A stretch of DNA of 64,000 bases, taken from positions 1-64,000 of the forward strand of contig NZ_RFFK01000002.1 in assembly GCF_003696305.1 (NCBI RefSeq). Reading direction: 5' to 3'. Below the pieces are notes generated by a model. That model ran no database searches. It saw only the letters and a program-made list of their open reading frames with translations, and had not been told where the DNA came from. Below, one piece after another: positions 53,113 through 61,774 of this stretch. This DNA is from Pseudomonas sp. AOB-7. GTDB taxonomy: Bacteria > Pseudomonadota > Gammaproteobacteria > Pseudomonadales > Pseudomonadaceae. Every line of letters starts with the position of its first letter. Position 1 is the stretch's first letter. A program made the translations under genes and the position numbers.

Positions 53113-53849
53113 GCGAGGCTCCAGGGGGCCAGCAGCAGAACGCCGGTGACCAGCAGCAGGCAGTAGATGGCGAGGCGGAAATGGCGCTCGTCGAAGCGCC
53201 GGTGCAGGCGTTCGCCCAGCCACAGGCCGAGCAGCAGCAGCGGGGCGTAGGCGAGCACCTGGGGCAGGGCCGGCTGCAGGCGGCCGTCGAGCAGGAAGGC
53301 GGCGGTCAGCAGGCTGTTGAGGCTGAACCAGACCGTCACCAGGGTGGCGCGAAAGCGTGCCTTGTCCAGCGTCGTGCCGGCCAGGCCGTAGACCAGCAGC
53401 GGCCCGCCGGAGGCGAACAGGCCGTGGCTGAGGCCGGCGCCGAGGGTAATAGCGCGGGTCAGCCAGGCCGGGCGCAGCGGTAGCGCTGCGGCATGGCGCA
53501 GGCGCCACAGCTCGCGCCCGGCGAACCACAGGATCAGCAGGCCGAAGCCGCGCTTGAGCAGCGCCGCGTCGAGATAGGGCAGCAGCCAGTAGCCGAGCAG
53601 GGTGCCGGCGAGCATGCCCGGCAGTATGGTGCCGAGCAGCAGCGGGCGGTCGATCTGCGCGCGGTGGCGCCACACCAGGTAGCCGGTCATGCCGATGTTC
53701 AGCGGCACCAGCACCGGCAGCAGCTGGTCGATGGGCAGCAGCAATGCACCCAGCGACAGGGCGATCACTATGCTGCCGAAACCGGTGACCGCCTCCAGGG
53801 TGTAGGCCAGCAGGATAAAGGCGCCGAGGGCGTAGGGGGCGAAGGCCAT
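53109..53849 (-). CDS. TauE/SafE (TSUP) family exporter in the FMO operon
   Basis: A 246-residue protein with about eight helices. The repeats are degenerate: the first begins LEAVTGFGSIVIALSLGALL and the second GLSHGLFASGGPLLVYGLAG. TSUP members export sulfite, sulfoacetate or other small anions. Both ends overlap neighbours (stop/start ATGA with the deacylase, and its ATG overlaps the stop of the SDR gene by one base). This suggests disposal of a product anion formed in the same pathway. Confidence 0.88.
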   Translation of the reverse strand: MAFAPYALGAFILLAYTLEAVTGFGSIVIALSLGALLLPIDQLLPVLVPLNIGMTGYLVWRHRAQIDRPLLLGTILPGMLAGTLLGYWLLPYLDAALLKRGFGLLILWFAGRELWRLRHAAALPLRPAWLTRAITLGAGLSHGLFASGGPLLVYGLAGTTLDKARFRATLVTVWFSLNSLLTAAFLLDGRLQPALPQVLAYAPLLLLGLWLGERLHRRFDERHFRLAIYCLLLVTGVLLLAPWSLA

Positions 53850-54634
53850 CAACCCAGCTCCCCGGCGAAGCGCCGGCTCATCTGCCGGTAGTAGAGGGCC
53901 GGGGCGACGCGCCAGAGCAGGCTGGCCAGCCAGCTGCCGCGATCCGGAAACAGGCGCTCGCGGCGCTGCTCCAGGGCCTCGAGGATTTCCCCGGCCATCC
54001 AGTCGGCGCCGCGAATGCGGCCTACGGTCGAGCGCGCATGGCCGGCCGGCTGGCCGTCGCCGCCCAGGGCGTTGCGCTCGATGGGGGTGTCGAGAAAGCT
54101 CGGGTAGACCATCAGCAGGCCGATGCCGTCGCGGCCGATCTCCGCACGCAGCACCTCGAAGGCCTGGCCCAGGGCGCTTTTCGCCGCGCAGTAGCCGGCG
54201 CGGCCGAGCACCGGCATCCAACCGGCCATGGAGCCGATGGCGACGACCTGGCCGCGGCTCTGGCGCAGCAGCGGCAGGGCGGCGAGGGTCAGCTCCAGCG
54301 GCGCATGGTAGTCCACCGCCATGACCTTGCGCAGCACCGCCGGGGCGGTGTGCACGGTGGGCGAGCGGTGGGTGATGCCGGCGTTGTTGAGCAGCACGTC
54401 GAGGCGGCCGAAGTGCGTGCGGCAAGTCGCCAGCAGCTGCTGGTGCAGCGCCGGATCGGTGATATCGCCGGCCACGCCGAGCACGCGCGCTTGGCCCAGC
54501 TCCCCGACGCGCGCGGCCAGGCCGCTCGCGTCGATATCGGTGAGCAGCAGGGCGTCGCCGCGGGCGTGGCAGGCGCGCGCCAGTTGCCAGCCGAGGCCGC
54601 TGGCGGCGCCGGTGATCAGGACGACTCGCATCAT
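53849..54634 (-). CDS. Short-chain dehydrogenase/reductase in the FMO operon
   Basis: A 261-residue classical SDR with TGAASGLG (cofactor), NNAG, the catalytic serine in AIGSMAGWM and the YCAAK catalytic motif. The C-terminus (SLLWRVAPALYYRQMSRRF) is basic and hydrophobic, hinting at a membrane-associated or lipid substrate. Start at 54634 shares ATGA with the stop of the BASS transporter gene. It likely oxidises a hydroxyl group in the same pathway. Confidence 0.92.
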   Translation of the reverse strand: MMRVVLITGAASGLGWQLARACHARGDALLLTDIDASGLAARVGELGQARVLGVAGDITDPALHQQLLATCRTHFGRLDVLLNNAGITHRSPTVHTAPAVLRKVMAVDYHAPLELTLAALPLLRQSRGQVVAIGSMAGWMPVLGRAGYCAAKSALGQAFEVLRAEIGRDGIGLLMVYPSFLDTPIERNALGGDGQPAGHARSTVGRIRGADWMAGEILEALEQRRERLFPDRGSWLASLLWRVAPALYYRQMSRRFAGELG

Positions 54635-55557
54635 TTTTCTCCGAGAGCGATCAGCGGGGCTGTGAGTGGCGGCGGCGGGCGGCGCGACCAGAACCAGGCC
54701 AGGGCCAGGCCCGAGACCAGGTGCCAGCAGCCCCAGAAGGCGGCGATCAGCAGCATGCCGCCGGCCTGGGGGAAGAAGGTGAAGATGATCACCAGGCCCA
54801 GCGCCGAGTTCTGGATGCCCACCTCCAGGGTGATGGCGCGACGTTCGGCGACCGCCAGACCGCTCAGCCGCGCGCTGAGGTAGCCGATGCTCAGGGCCAG
54901 GGCGTTGTGCGCCACCACCAGCCAGAAGAACAGGTGGAAGTGCGTGGTGAACTGCTCGAGGTTGCGGCTGAAGGCCAGGGCGACGAAACCGAGCATCACC
55001 AGCAGGGCGAACAGGCGCAGCGGTTTTTCCACCTTGAGGGTCAGCTGCGGAAAGCGCCGGCCGACCCACATGCCGGCCACCAATGGCAGACCCAGCACCA
55101 GCAGCACCAGCAGGAGCAGGCCGAGCGGGTCGAGGGCGATCTGCGTCAGCAGCGGTCGGGTGTACGGGTTGAGCCAGGCGTACAGGGCGAAGTTCAGCGG
55201 CGTCAGCAGGCTGGCGGCGAGGCTGGACACCGCGGTCATGCTTACCGACACGGCGACGCTGCCGCGCGCCATCCAGGTCATGATGTTGGAGAAGCTGCCG
55301 CCGGGGCAGGCGGCGATCAGCGCCATGCCCAGGGCCAGTTCCGGCTGGATGCGCAGCGCCCAGCAGGCCAGGCAGGTCAGCGCCGGCAGCAGCACGAACT
55401 GCGCCAGCAGGCCGATCAGCGGCGCCTTGGGCGCTCGGGCGATGCGGCGGAAGTCCTCGGCGCGCAGGTCGAGCGACACGCCGAACATCATCAGGGCGAC
55501 GATCAGGTTGATCAGTACCAGGTTGCTGGGGTCGAAGGCGATAGTGACGGCTTCCAC
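54631..55557 (-). CDS. Bile acid:sodium symporter (BASS) family transporter
   Basis: A 308-residue inner-membrane protein with about nine or ten helices. Typical features are LALGMALIAACPGGSFSNIM, the sodium-site region, and EVGIQNSALGLVIIF in the crossover helix. BASS proteins import organic anions such as bile acids, keto acids or sulfonates with sodium. GTG at 55557 is the start, with GGGAGCC upstream. It follows the FMO gene by two bases. In this operon it is the probable uptake route for the substrate. Confidence 0.92.
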   Translation of the reverse strand: MEAVTIAFDPSNLVLINLIVALMMFGVSLDLRAEDFRRIARAPKAPLIGLLAQFVLLPALTCLACWALRIQPELALGMALIAACPGGSFSNIMTWMARGSVAVSVSMTAVSSLAASLLTPLNFALYAWLNPYTRPLLTQIALDPLGLLLLVLLVLGLPLVAGMWVGRRFPQLTLKVEKPLRLFALLVMLGFVALAFSRNLEQFTTHFHLFFWLVVAHNALALSIGYLSARLSGLAVAERRAITLEVGIQNSALGLVIIFTFFPQAGGMLLIAAFWGCWHLVSGLALAWFWSRRPPPPLTAPLIALGEK

Positions 55558-55559
55558 GT

Positions 55560-56888
55560 TCAGGCTCCCTGGGCGGCCGGCATGGCGCCGGCGGCCAGCT
55601 CGCGGCGCAGCGCCGCGCTATGGGTGGCGATGCGCTGACGATAGCTGTCCTTGTGCACGTAGTAGGCCATGCGCTCCAGGTCCAGGTACCGGTAGCCGCC
55701 GTCCAGGCGCTGCCCGGCGCGTTCGCGCTTGAGCCGGCGCAAGGCCTCGGCCGCCGGACTGCCGGCCTGCAGCTGGCGGATGTACAGGGCCACCAGCTCG
55801 GCTTGCTCGTCGCGGCCCTGCCAGCCGAGACCGGAGGCCTCGACCATGCCGAGCATGAACAGGTCGTCCCGTTCGGGGTGGAAGACGTTGAGGTACAGCT
55901 GCGGCGCGCCGGCGCCCTGCGGCCAGTTCAGCTCGCCGCGTTCGATAAAGGGATAGTCGAGCTTGTAGCCGGTGGCCATCAGGATCAGGTCGTACTCGCC
56001 CTGTTCGCCGTTGGCGAAGTGCACGCTGTGGCCGTCCACCGCGACGATATCGCCGCGGGCGCGGATATCGCCGTGGCCGAGGTGGTGCAGCACCAGCGAG
56101 TTCATCACCGGGTGCGACTCGTACAGGCGGTAGTCCGGATCCGGCAGGCCGTACTGCGACGGCTTGCCGACCAGGGCGCGCACCAGCAGGCCGTCGACCA
56201 GCTGCTTGAGCCGGCGCGGCAGCCTGATCGCGCCGCCGAAGGTGTCGGTGGGCTTGCCGAGAATGAACTTGGGCAGGAAGTAGTAGCCGCGGCGCACCGA
56301 CAGGTCCACCGAGGCGGCGCGGTGCACGGCATCCACCGCGATGTCGCAGGCCGAATTGCCGCAGCCGACCACCAGCACGCGCTTGCCGGTGAAGAGCTCG
56401 GCGCTCTTGTAGGCGCAAGAATGCAGCAGCTCGCCGCTGAACTCGCCCGGCAGCGCCGCCAGGTTCGGCGTATGCAGGGTGCCATTGGCGATCAGCACGC
56501 CGTCGAAGCGCCATTCGCGGCGCTCGCCATGGCGCTCGCTGATCAGCTGCCAGCCTTGGTCCAGGCGCTGCAGCTGCACCACCCGGGTGTCGAACTGGTA
56601 GTGCGGGTACAGGCCGAACTGCCGCGCGTAGTCGCGGAAATAGCGGCGCATCTCGCTGTGGTGCGGGTAGGGCGCCACCTCGGCGCGCATGGGGAATTCG
56701 CTGAACTCGGTGGTGCCCTTGGAGGAAATCAGGTGGGCCGAGTGGTACATGGTGCTGTGCGGGTTGTCGATGTCCCACAGGCCGCCGACATCGCTGTGCA
56801 GCTCGAAACCGACGAAGTCGATGCCGTGCTTCTTCAATTGCCGGGCCGTGCACAGGCCCATGGGACCGGCGCCGATGATGGCGTACAT
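55560..56888 (-). CDS. Flavin-containing monooxygenase
   Basis: A 442-residue FAD/NADPH monooxygenase. The FAD loop GAGPMGLCTARQL is at the very N-terminus, the NADPH loop VVGCGNSACDIAVD lies near residue 172, and a late MATGYKLDYPF completes the FMO pattern. FSEFPMRAEVAPYPHHSEM is also typical. It oxygenates nitrogen, sulfur or ketone groups. ATG 56888 with GAGG upstream heads the five-gene operon running to 51325. No regulator gene is adjacent. Confidence 0.93.
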   Translation of the reverse strand: MYAIIGAGPMGLCTARQLKKHGIDFVGFELHSDVGGLWDIDNPHSTMYHSAHLISSKGTTEFSEFPMRAEVAPYPHHSEMRRYFRDYARQFGLYPHYQFDTRVVQLQRLDQGWQLISERHGERREWRFDGVLIANGTLHTPNLAALPGEFSGELLHSCAYKSAELFTGKRVLVVGCGNSACDIAVDAVHRAASVDLSVRRGYYFLPKFILGKPTDTFGGAIRLPRRLKQLVDGLLVRALVGKPSQYGLPDPDYRLYESHPVMNSLVLHHLGHGDIRARGDIVAVDGHSVHFANGEQGEYDLILMATGYKLDYPFIERGELNWPQGAGAPQLYLNVFHPERDDLFMLGMVEASGLGWQGRDEQAELVALYIRQLQAGSPAAEALRRLKRERAGQRLDGGYRYLDLERMAYYVHKDSYRQRIATHSAALRRELAAGAMPAAQGA

Positions 56889-57025
56889 GGCGAACCTCGT
56901 TATTGTTATGAGTGAGCAGCGCAAGTGCTGGAATTATCGCGTGACCGGGGGCGGCCGCTTCAATGACAATCGGCGCCTTTGCCCCGTCGCTTCTGGTGCG
57001 GGATGTCACTGCTGGAGGGAGAGCC

Positions 57026-57805
57026 ATGCCGGGATTGCCGCCGAGCGACGAGTTGCAGATGCAGGACGAGGTGCTGCTGGCCGAGGTGCGCGACGCCTTC
57101 GGGGTGATCCGCGTGGTGCAGATCGGCGCCTACCGCTTCCTCGAGTTCGGCGAGGCCATCGAGCAGAGCTGCGTGTTCGCCGGCGACCCGAGCTGGCTGG
57201 AGTACGACTACACCCGCGCCATGCTGCTCGGCGCGTTGTGCCACGATGCGCCGGAGACCGCGCTGTTTCTCGGTCTGGGCGCCGGCAACCTGACCCAGGC
57301 CTGCCTCAGGTTTCTACCCTTGGAGGATGTCGAGGCCATCGAGCTACGCCCCGACGTGCCGCGTCTGGCCATGGAGTTTCTCGGCCTGGACGACGACCCG
57401 CGGCTGACCATCCGCATCGGCGACGCCACCGAGCTGCTGGGCAGCGCCGAGACCGCCGACCTGATCTTCCTCGACCTCTACACCGACCAGGGGCCGGGCG
57501 CCGGCCACCTGGCCTGGCGCTTTCTCGAGCGTTGCCGGGAAAAGCTCAACCCCGGCGGCTGGCTGATCATCAACCAGTGGGCCGGCAACGACGGCAAGCC
57601 GCTCGGCGCCGCGCTGCTGCGCGGGCTCTACCACCGCCACTACTGGGAATGCCCGGTGAAGGAGGGCAACGTGGTGCTGCTGATCCCCGCCGACCTCGAC
57701 CAGCAACTGGATCGCGGCCGCCTGCAGGCGCGCGCCGGCGAGCTGGCGCCGCGCCTGGGCTACTCGCTGCAGCCCTTGATCGAGGCGTTGCGCCCGGCCA
57801 CCTGA
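57026..57805 (+). CDS. Spermidine-synthase-fold methyltransferase-like protein
   Basis: A 259-residue Rossmann protein with the spermidine synthase fold. A short N-terminal beta domain is followed by ETALFLGLGAGNLTQACLRF (the GxGAG nucleotide loop), EDVEAIELRPDV and TADLIFLDLYTDQGP. The DxD gatekeeper typical of true polyamine synthases is not obvious, so it may be one of the numerous SpeE-like proteins of unknown substrate. GGAGGGAGAGCC precedes ATG 57026. Divergent from the FMO operon by 137 bases. Confidence 0.85.
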   Translation: MPGLPPSDELQMQDEVLLAEVRDAFGVIRVVQIGAYRFLEFGEAIEQSCVFAGDPSWLEYDYTRAMLLGALCHDAPETALFLGLGAGNLTQACLRFLPLEDVEAIELRPDVPRLAMEFLGLDDDPRLTIRIGDATELLGSAETADLIFLDLYTDQGPGAGHLAWRFLERCREKLNPGGWLIINQWAGNDGKPLGAALLRGLYHRHYWECPVKEGNVVLLIPADLDQQLDRGRLQARAGELAPRLGYSLQPLIEALRPAT

Positions 57806-57815
57806 GGCGCAGGGC

Positions 57816-57877
57816 AGGGTGGATGTCGCTGTCTGCAGCCACCAGAAGCGGTGGATCGGTGACGCGCGATCCACCCT
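57816..57877. repeat. Inverted repeat AGGGTGGAT ... ATCCACCCT
   Basis: AGGGTGGAT (57816-57824) and ATCCACCCT (57869-57877) with inner GGTGGATCGGT. The GGTGGAT-type palindrome is a frequent intergenic repeat in Pseudomonas and lies here between convergent genes. Confidence 0.65.
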
Positions 57878-57921
57878 ACGCAAGCCTGGCTTGCAGGCAG
57901 TCATGCATCGGCTGGTTCCGC

Positions 57922-58713
57922 TCAGCGCCCCTGAAAATTCCCCGGACGCCGTTCGAGCATGGCGCGCACGCCCTCGGCGGCGTCCTCGCTGGCCATCAGC
58001 TGCTTGACCGTGCCGTGCAGCGCGGCCGCCGCCGCGGCCTCGCCCTCGCGCACCGCCTGGCGCGCCGAGGCCAGGGTGGCGCGCACGCCCAGCGGCGCCT
58101 GCGCGGCGATGCGTTCGGCCAGGCGCAACGCTTTGGGCAGCAGTTCCTCGCTGGCCAGCACCTCCTGCACCAGCCCCAGGCGATAGGCCTCGTGAGCGTC
58201 GAACTCGTCGCCGGTGAGCAGCCAGCGCATGGCGTTGCCCCAGCCGGCCTGCTGGTGCAGGCGCAGGGTGGCGCCGCCGAAGGGGAAGATGCCGCGCTGC
58301 ACCTCCATCTGGGCGAAACGGGTGTTGCTGGCGCACAGGTTGATGTCCGCGGCCAGCATCAGCTCGATGCCGATGGTGTAGCAGTAGCCCTGCACCGCGA
58401 GCAGCACCGGCTTGCTCACCCGCGGTCCGCCGAACACGCCCCAGGGGTCGCAGCCGCCCGCGGGAATCTGCCAGCCGGCGGCGAACTGGGCGGCCACCTT
58501 GGCCAGGTCGAGGCCGGCGGTGAAGTGCTCGCCATGGGCGAACACCAGCGCCACGCGCGCCTCGTCGTCGCGCTCGAACTCGCCGTAGGCCCGGCACAGG
58601 TCGTCGAGCATGTCGAGGTCGAAGGCATTGCGCTTGGCCACCCGGTCGAGGCCGAGCAGCAGGATGTGGCCGCGTTTTTCGCGGCTGACGCGGCCGCGGT
58701 CGGAGGAGGTCAT
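57922..58713 (-). CDS. Crotonase/enoyl-CoA hydratase family protein
   Basis: A 263-residue crotonase. GEHFTAGLDLAKVAAQF forms the first oxyanion loop and VQGYCYTIGIELMLAADINL the second, with a conserved Glu (IELMLA) that in hydratases acts catalytically, while the partner Glu position reads FPFGGATLRL. This group is common in Pseudomonas as a crotonase/enoyl-CoA hydratase protein with unknown acyl-CoA. It stands alone, divergent from the DEAD-box helicase gene. Confidence 0.9.
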   Translation of the reverse strand: MTSSDRGRVSREKRGHILLLGLDRVAKRNAFDLDMLDDLCRAYGEFERDDEARVALVFAHGEHFTAGLDLAKVAAQFAAGWQIPAGGCDPWGVFGGPRVSKPVLLAVQGYCYTIGIELMLAADINLCASNTRFAQMEVQRGIFPFGGATLRLHQQAGWGNAMRWLLTGDEFDAHEAYRLGLVQEVLASEELLPKALRLAERIAAQAPLGVRATLASARQAVREGEAAAAAALHGTVKQLMASEDAAEGVRAMLERRPGNFQGR

Positions 58714-58848
58714 GAGGATGATCCTTGGCTCGTGGAGGAGGTCGCAGGGATATAGCCGGCCGCCGCGCGCTTGTCCATGGCGGCGACCGTTTGGCAGCGC
58801 ACGGCCGGGAAAACTGCAAAAACCGCCACCCGCGTCAGGAATTTCCGG

Positions 58849-59075
58849 TATAGTGCGCGCCGGCCAATTCTCTGGCCACGTTCAGGTAGCGCAATTCGCC
58901 CGAAGCCCGACTTCGGCAGCCAGTCCCGCAGCGGACTATCCTTGACGATTCACTTTTCATCACGTCTTCGCAAATCCCCGCCGAACCAGGCTGCCAGGGT
59001 GACCCACAAGGTCTTACACGGCATGCGCAGCTTTGGAACATGGGTCTTTGCGGATGCACTAGAGGCAGACCCATG
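58849..59075 (+). promoter_or_regulatory. Long leader of the DEAD-box helicase gene with a start-codon hairpin
   Basis: A good -10 (TATAGT, 58849-58854; no clear -35) would give a leader of about 210 bases. At its end CATGGGTCT (59039-59047) is perfectly complementary to AGACCCATG (59067-59075), nine base pairs enclosing the ribosome site AGAGG (59061-59065) and including the ATG start codon itself. An upstream ATG (59040) is in frame but lacks a ribosome site. Such a structure could make translation temperature- or helicase-dependent. Confidence 0.5.
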
Positions 59076-60755
59076 ACCCAGGAAATCGGCGGCTTCGCCG
59101 CGCTCGGACTTCACCCCAATATTCTCGCCGCTCTGACCGCCGTCGGTTACGAAGAGCCCTCGCCGATCCAGGCGCAGGCGATTCCGGTGATCCTCGCCGG
59201 CCACGACATGATCGGCCAGGCGCAGACCGGCACCGGCAAGACCGCCGCCTTCGCCCTCCCGCTGCTGTCGAAGGTCGACCCGGCCAAGCGCGAGCCGCAG
59301 GTGCTGATCCTCGCCCCGACCCGCGAGCTGGCCCTGCAGGTGGCCACCGCCTTCGAAACCTACTCCAAGCAGATGCCCGGCCTGAACGTGGTCGCCGTCT
59401 ACGGCGGCGCGCCCATGGGCCCGCAGCTCAAGGCCATCCGCCAGGGCGCGCAGGTCATCGTGGCCACCCCGGGCCGTCTGGTCGACCACCTGCGTCGCGA
59501 CGAGAAAGTGCTGTCGACCATCCAGTACCTGGTGCTCGACGAGGCTGACGAGATGCTCAAGCTGGGCTTTATGGACGACCTCGAAGTGATCTTCGAGGCC
59601 ATGCCGGAAAGCCGCCAGAGCGTGCTGTTCTCCGCGACCCTGCCGCACTCGATCCGCGCCATTGCCGAGAAGCACCTGCGTAACCCGCAGCACATCAAGA
59701 TCGCCTCCAAGACCCAGACCGTGACTGCCATCGAGCAGGCGCACCTGATGGTCCACGCCGACCAGAAGCACGCCGCCGTACTGCGCCTGCTGGAAGTCGA
59801 GGAGTTCGATGCGCTGATCGGTTTCGTGCGTACCAAGCAGGCCACCCTGGACCTCGCCGCCGCGCTGGAAGCCAAGGGCTACAAGGCCGCCGCGCTGAAC
59901 GGTGACATCGCCCAGAACCAGCGTGAGCGGGTGATCGACTCGCTCAAGGACGGCCGCCTGGATATCGTCATCGCCACCGACGTGGCCGCCCGCGGCCTCG
60001 ACGTGCCGCGCATCACTCACGTGATGAACGTCGACATGCCCTATGACCCGGAATCCTACGTGCACCGTATCGGCCGCACCGGTCGTGCCGGCCGTACCGG
60101 TCGCGCGCTGCTGCTGGTGACTCCGCGCGAGCGCCGCATGTTGCAGGTGATCGAGCGCGTCACCGGGCAGAAGGTCGGCGAAGTCAAGCTGCCGAACGCC
60201 CAGCAGGTGCTGGATGCGCGGATCAAGAAGCTCACCAGCAGCCTGGCGCCGCTGGTGGCCGATGCCGAAGCCAGTCATGGCGAACTGCTCGACCGCCTGA
60301 CCGCCGAAATCGGCTGCAGCCCGCGCGCGCTGGCCGCCGCCCTGTTGCGCAAGGCGACCAACGGCCAGGCCCTGGATCTGGCCAGCGTCGAGCGCGAGCA
60401 GCCGCTGGTGCCGGGCGCCGGTGGTGCGCCGCGCGAGCGTCGTGAGCGCGATGGCGAGCGCAGCGCTGAGCGCGGTGAGTACCGCGAACGTCGCGCGCCG
60501 CTGCCGCTGACCGAAGGTCGCGTGCGCTGCCGTACCGCGCTGGGCACGCGCGACGGTATCGCCGCGAAGAACCTGCTCGGCGCCATCCTCAACGAGGGCG
60601 GCCTGGCTCGCGAAGCCATCGGCCGCATCCAGATCCGCGAGACCTTCAGCCTGGTCGAGCTGCCGGAAGACGGCCTGGATCGCCTGCTCGGCAAGCTCAA
60701 GGACACCCGCGTTGCCGGCAAGGCCCTGAAGCTGCGCCGCTACCGCGAGGATTGA
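59073..60755 (+). CDS. deaD: DEAD-box ATP-dependent RNA helicase (DeaD/CsdA type)
   Basis: A 560-residue RNA helicase. Motifs are Q (PSPIQAQAIPVI), I (AQTGTGKT), II (VLDEADEM), III (SAT), and VI (HRIGRTGRAGR). The C-terminal region has the DbpA/CsdA-type RNA-binding fold (CRTALGTRDGIAAKNLLGAI), with an arginine/glutamate-rich linker at about 450-478 (RERRERDGERSAERG). It unwinds structured RNA in ribosome assembly and mRNA turnover and is often cold-induced. Start ATG 59073 follows AGAGGC. A long leader precedes it. Confidence 0.93.
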   Translation: MTQEIGGFAALGLHPNILAALTAVGYEEPSPIQAQAIPVILAGHDMIGQAQTGTGKTAAFALPLLSKVDPAKREPQVLILAPTRELALQVATAFETYSKQMPGLNVVAVYGGAPMGPQLKAIRQGAQVIVATPGRLVDHLRRDEKVLSTIQYLVLDEADEMLKLGFMDDLEVIFEAMPESRQSVLFSATLPHSIRAIAEKHLRNPQHIKIASKTQTVTAIEQAHLMVHADQKHAAVLRLLEVEEFDALIGFVRTKQATLDLAAALEAKGYKAAALNGDIAQNQRERVIDSLKDGRLDIVIATDVAARGLDVPRITHVMNVDMPYDPESYVHRIGRTGRAGRTGRALLLVTPRERRMLQVIERVTGQKVGEVKLPNAQQVLDARIKKLTSSLAPLVADAEASHGELLDRLTAEIGCSPRALAAALLRKATNGQALDLASVEREQPLVPGAGGAPRERRERDGERSAERGEYRERRAPLPLTEGRVRCRTALGTRDGIAAKNLLGAILNEGGLAREAIGRIQIRETFSLVELPEDGLDRLLGKLKDTRVAGKALKLRRYRED

Positions 60756-60773
60756 TCGCGCAGCGATAAACGA

Positions 60774-60801
60774 AAAGCCCCGCCAAGTGCGGGGCTTTTT
60801 C
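60774..60801 (+). terminator. Terminator of the helicase gene
   Basis: AAAAGCCCCGC (60774-60784) pairs with GCGGGGCTTTTT (60790-60801) around CAAGT, 18 bases after the stop. Confidence 0.92.
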
Positions 60802-60813
60802 GTTTCTGGCCTG

Positions 60814-60887
60814 TAGCCGGATGCAGTCCGGGGCCGATGGGCTTGCCAGGCGCGTAGCCCGGGTTGAGCGCGCCGATACCCGGGCAA
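60814..60887. repeat. REP-like repeat cluster
   Basis: GTAGCCGGATGCAGTCCGGG and GTAGCCCGGGTTGAGCGCGC with ACCCGGGC form two palindromic units between the helicase and the dioxygenase gene, related to the GCCCGGAT REP class. Confidence 0.6.
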
Positions 60888-60903
60888 GGCCCTGCGCGCC
60901 GGT

Positions 60904-61671
60904 TCAGCCGAAGCGGTAGATATCCATGCCCAGCGCCCCATAGGTGAAGCCGGCATGCTCCAGCTTGAAGGCGCCACCGGCACCGCGGGCGAAGAACAGC
61001 GGCAGCAGGTGCTCGTCCGTGGGGTGGTTGCGCGCCGCGTGCGGCGCCAGCTGGCGGTAGCGGTGCAGGGCGTCTTCGTCGTCGGCTTCGAGTTGGGCCA
61101 CCATCCAGTCGCGAAACTCCCTGGCCCAGGGGGTGACGACCTCGGGGCCGGCGCGCCAGTCGAGTTCACCGAGGTTGTGGGTGATGCTGCCGGAGCCGAT
61201 CAGCAGCACGCCCTCGGCGCGCAAACCGGCCAGGGCGCGGCCGACGCGGGTCTGCAGCTCGGGGCCGAGCTGGCTGGGTAGCGACAGTTGCAGCACGGGG
61301 ATGTCGGCGGCCGGGTACAGCAACGACAGCGGCACCCAGGCGCCGTGATCGAAGGGGCGCTGCGGGTCGAGCGCGGCGGGCAAGCCGGCATCGCTCAGGC
61401 GCTGGGCAATCTCTGCTGCCAGCGCAGGCGCGCCGGGGGCCGGGTACTGCACGGCATACAGGGCGGGCGGAAAGCCGCCGAAGTCGTGCCAGGTTTGCGG
61501 GCGCTCGGCACTGGTCAGTTGCAGGCGATCGCTTTCCCAGTGCGCCGAGACCACCAGCACGGCGCGCGGGCGCGGCAACTCGGCCGCCAGGCGGGCCAGG
61601 GCCGGGCCGCTGGCGCCCGGTTCGAGGGCGAGCATGGGGGAGCCGTGGGAGATGAACAGCGAAGGCAGCAT
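60904..61671 (-). CDS. LigB/DODA-type extradiol dioxygenase-like protein
   Basis: A 255-residue class III extradiol ring-cleavage dioxygenase family protein (YgiD/DODA group). Likely metal ligands are His in LFISHGSPMLAL (residue 9), His in VVSAHWES and His in DHGAWVPLSLLYP, with a further SGSITHNLGEL. The family includes DOPA 4,5-dioxygenases; E. coli YgiD can cleave L-DOPA in vitro, but its normal substrate is unknown. It lies divergently from tpm with a gap of 103 bases. Confidence 0.9.
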   Translation of the reverse strand: MLPSLFISHGSPMLALEPGASGPALARLAAELPRPRAVLVVSAHWESDRLQLTSAERPQTWHDFGGFPPALYAVQYPAPGAPALAAEIAQRLSDAGLPAALDPQRPFDHGAWVPLSLLYPAADIPVLQLSLPSQLGPELQTRVGRALAGLRAEGVLLIGSGSITHNLGELDWRAGPEVVTPWAREFRDWMVAQLEADDEDALHRYRQLAPHAARNHPTDEHLLPLFFARGAGGAFKLEHAGFTYGALGMDIYRFG

Positions 61672-61774
61672 GGTGCTAACTCCTGGAGTAGGATGCGGCC
61701 ATCTTGGTGGCTGGACCTATCCGATACCAGCATAAATTCTTGAGCCTTATCATCGATTTACCTGGAGGTTTTGC

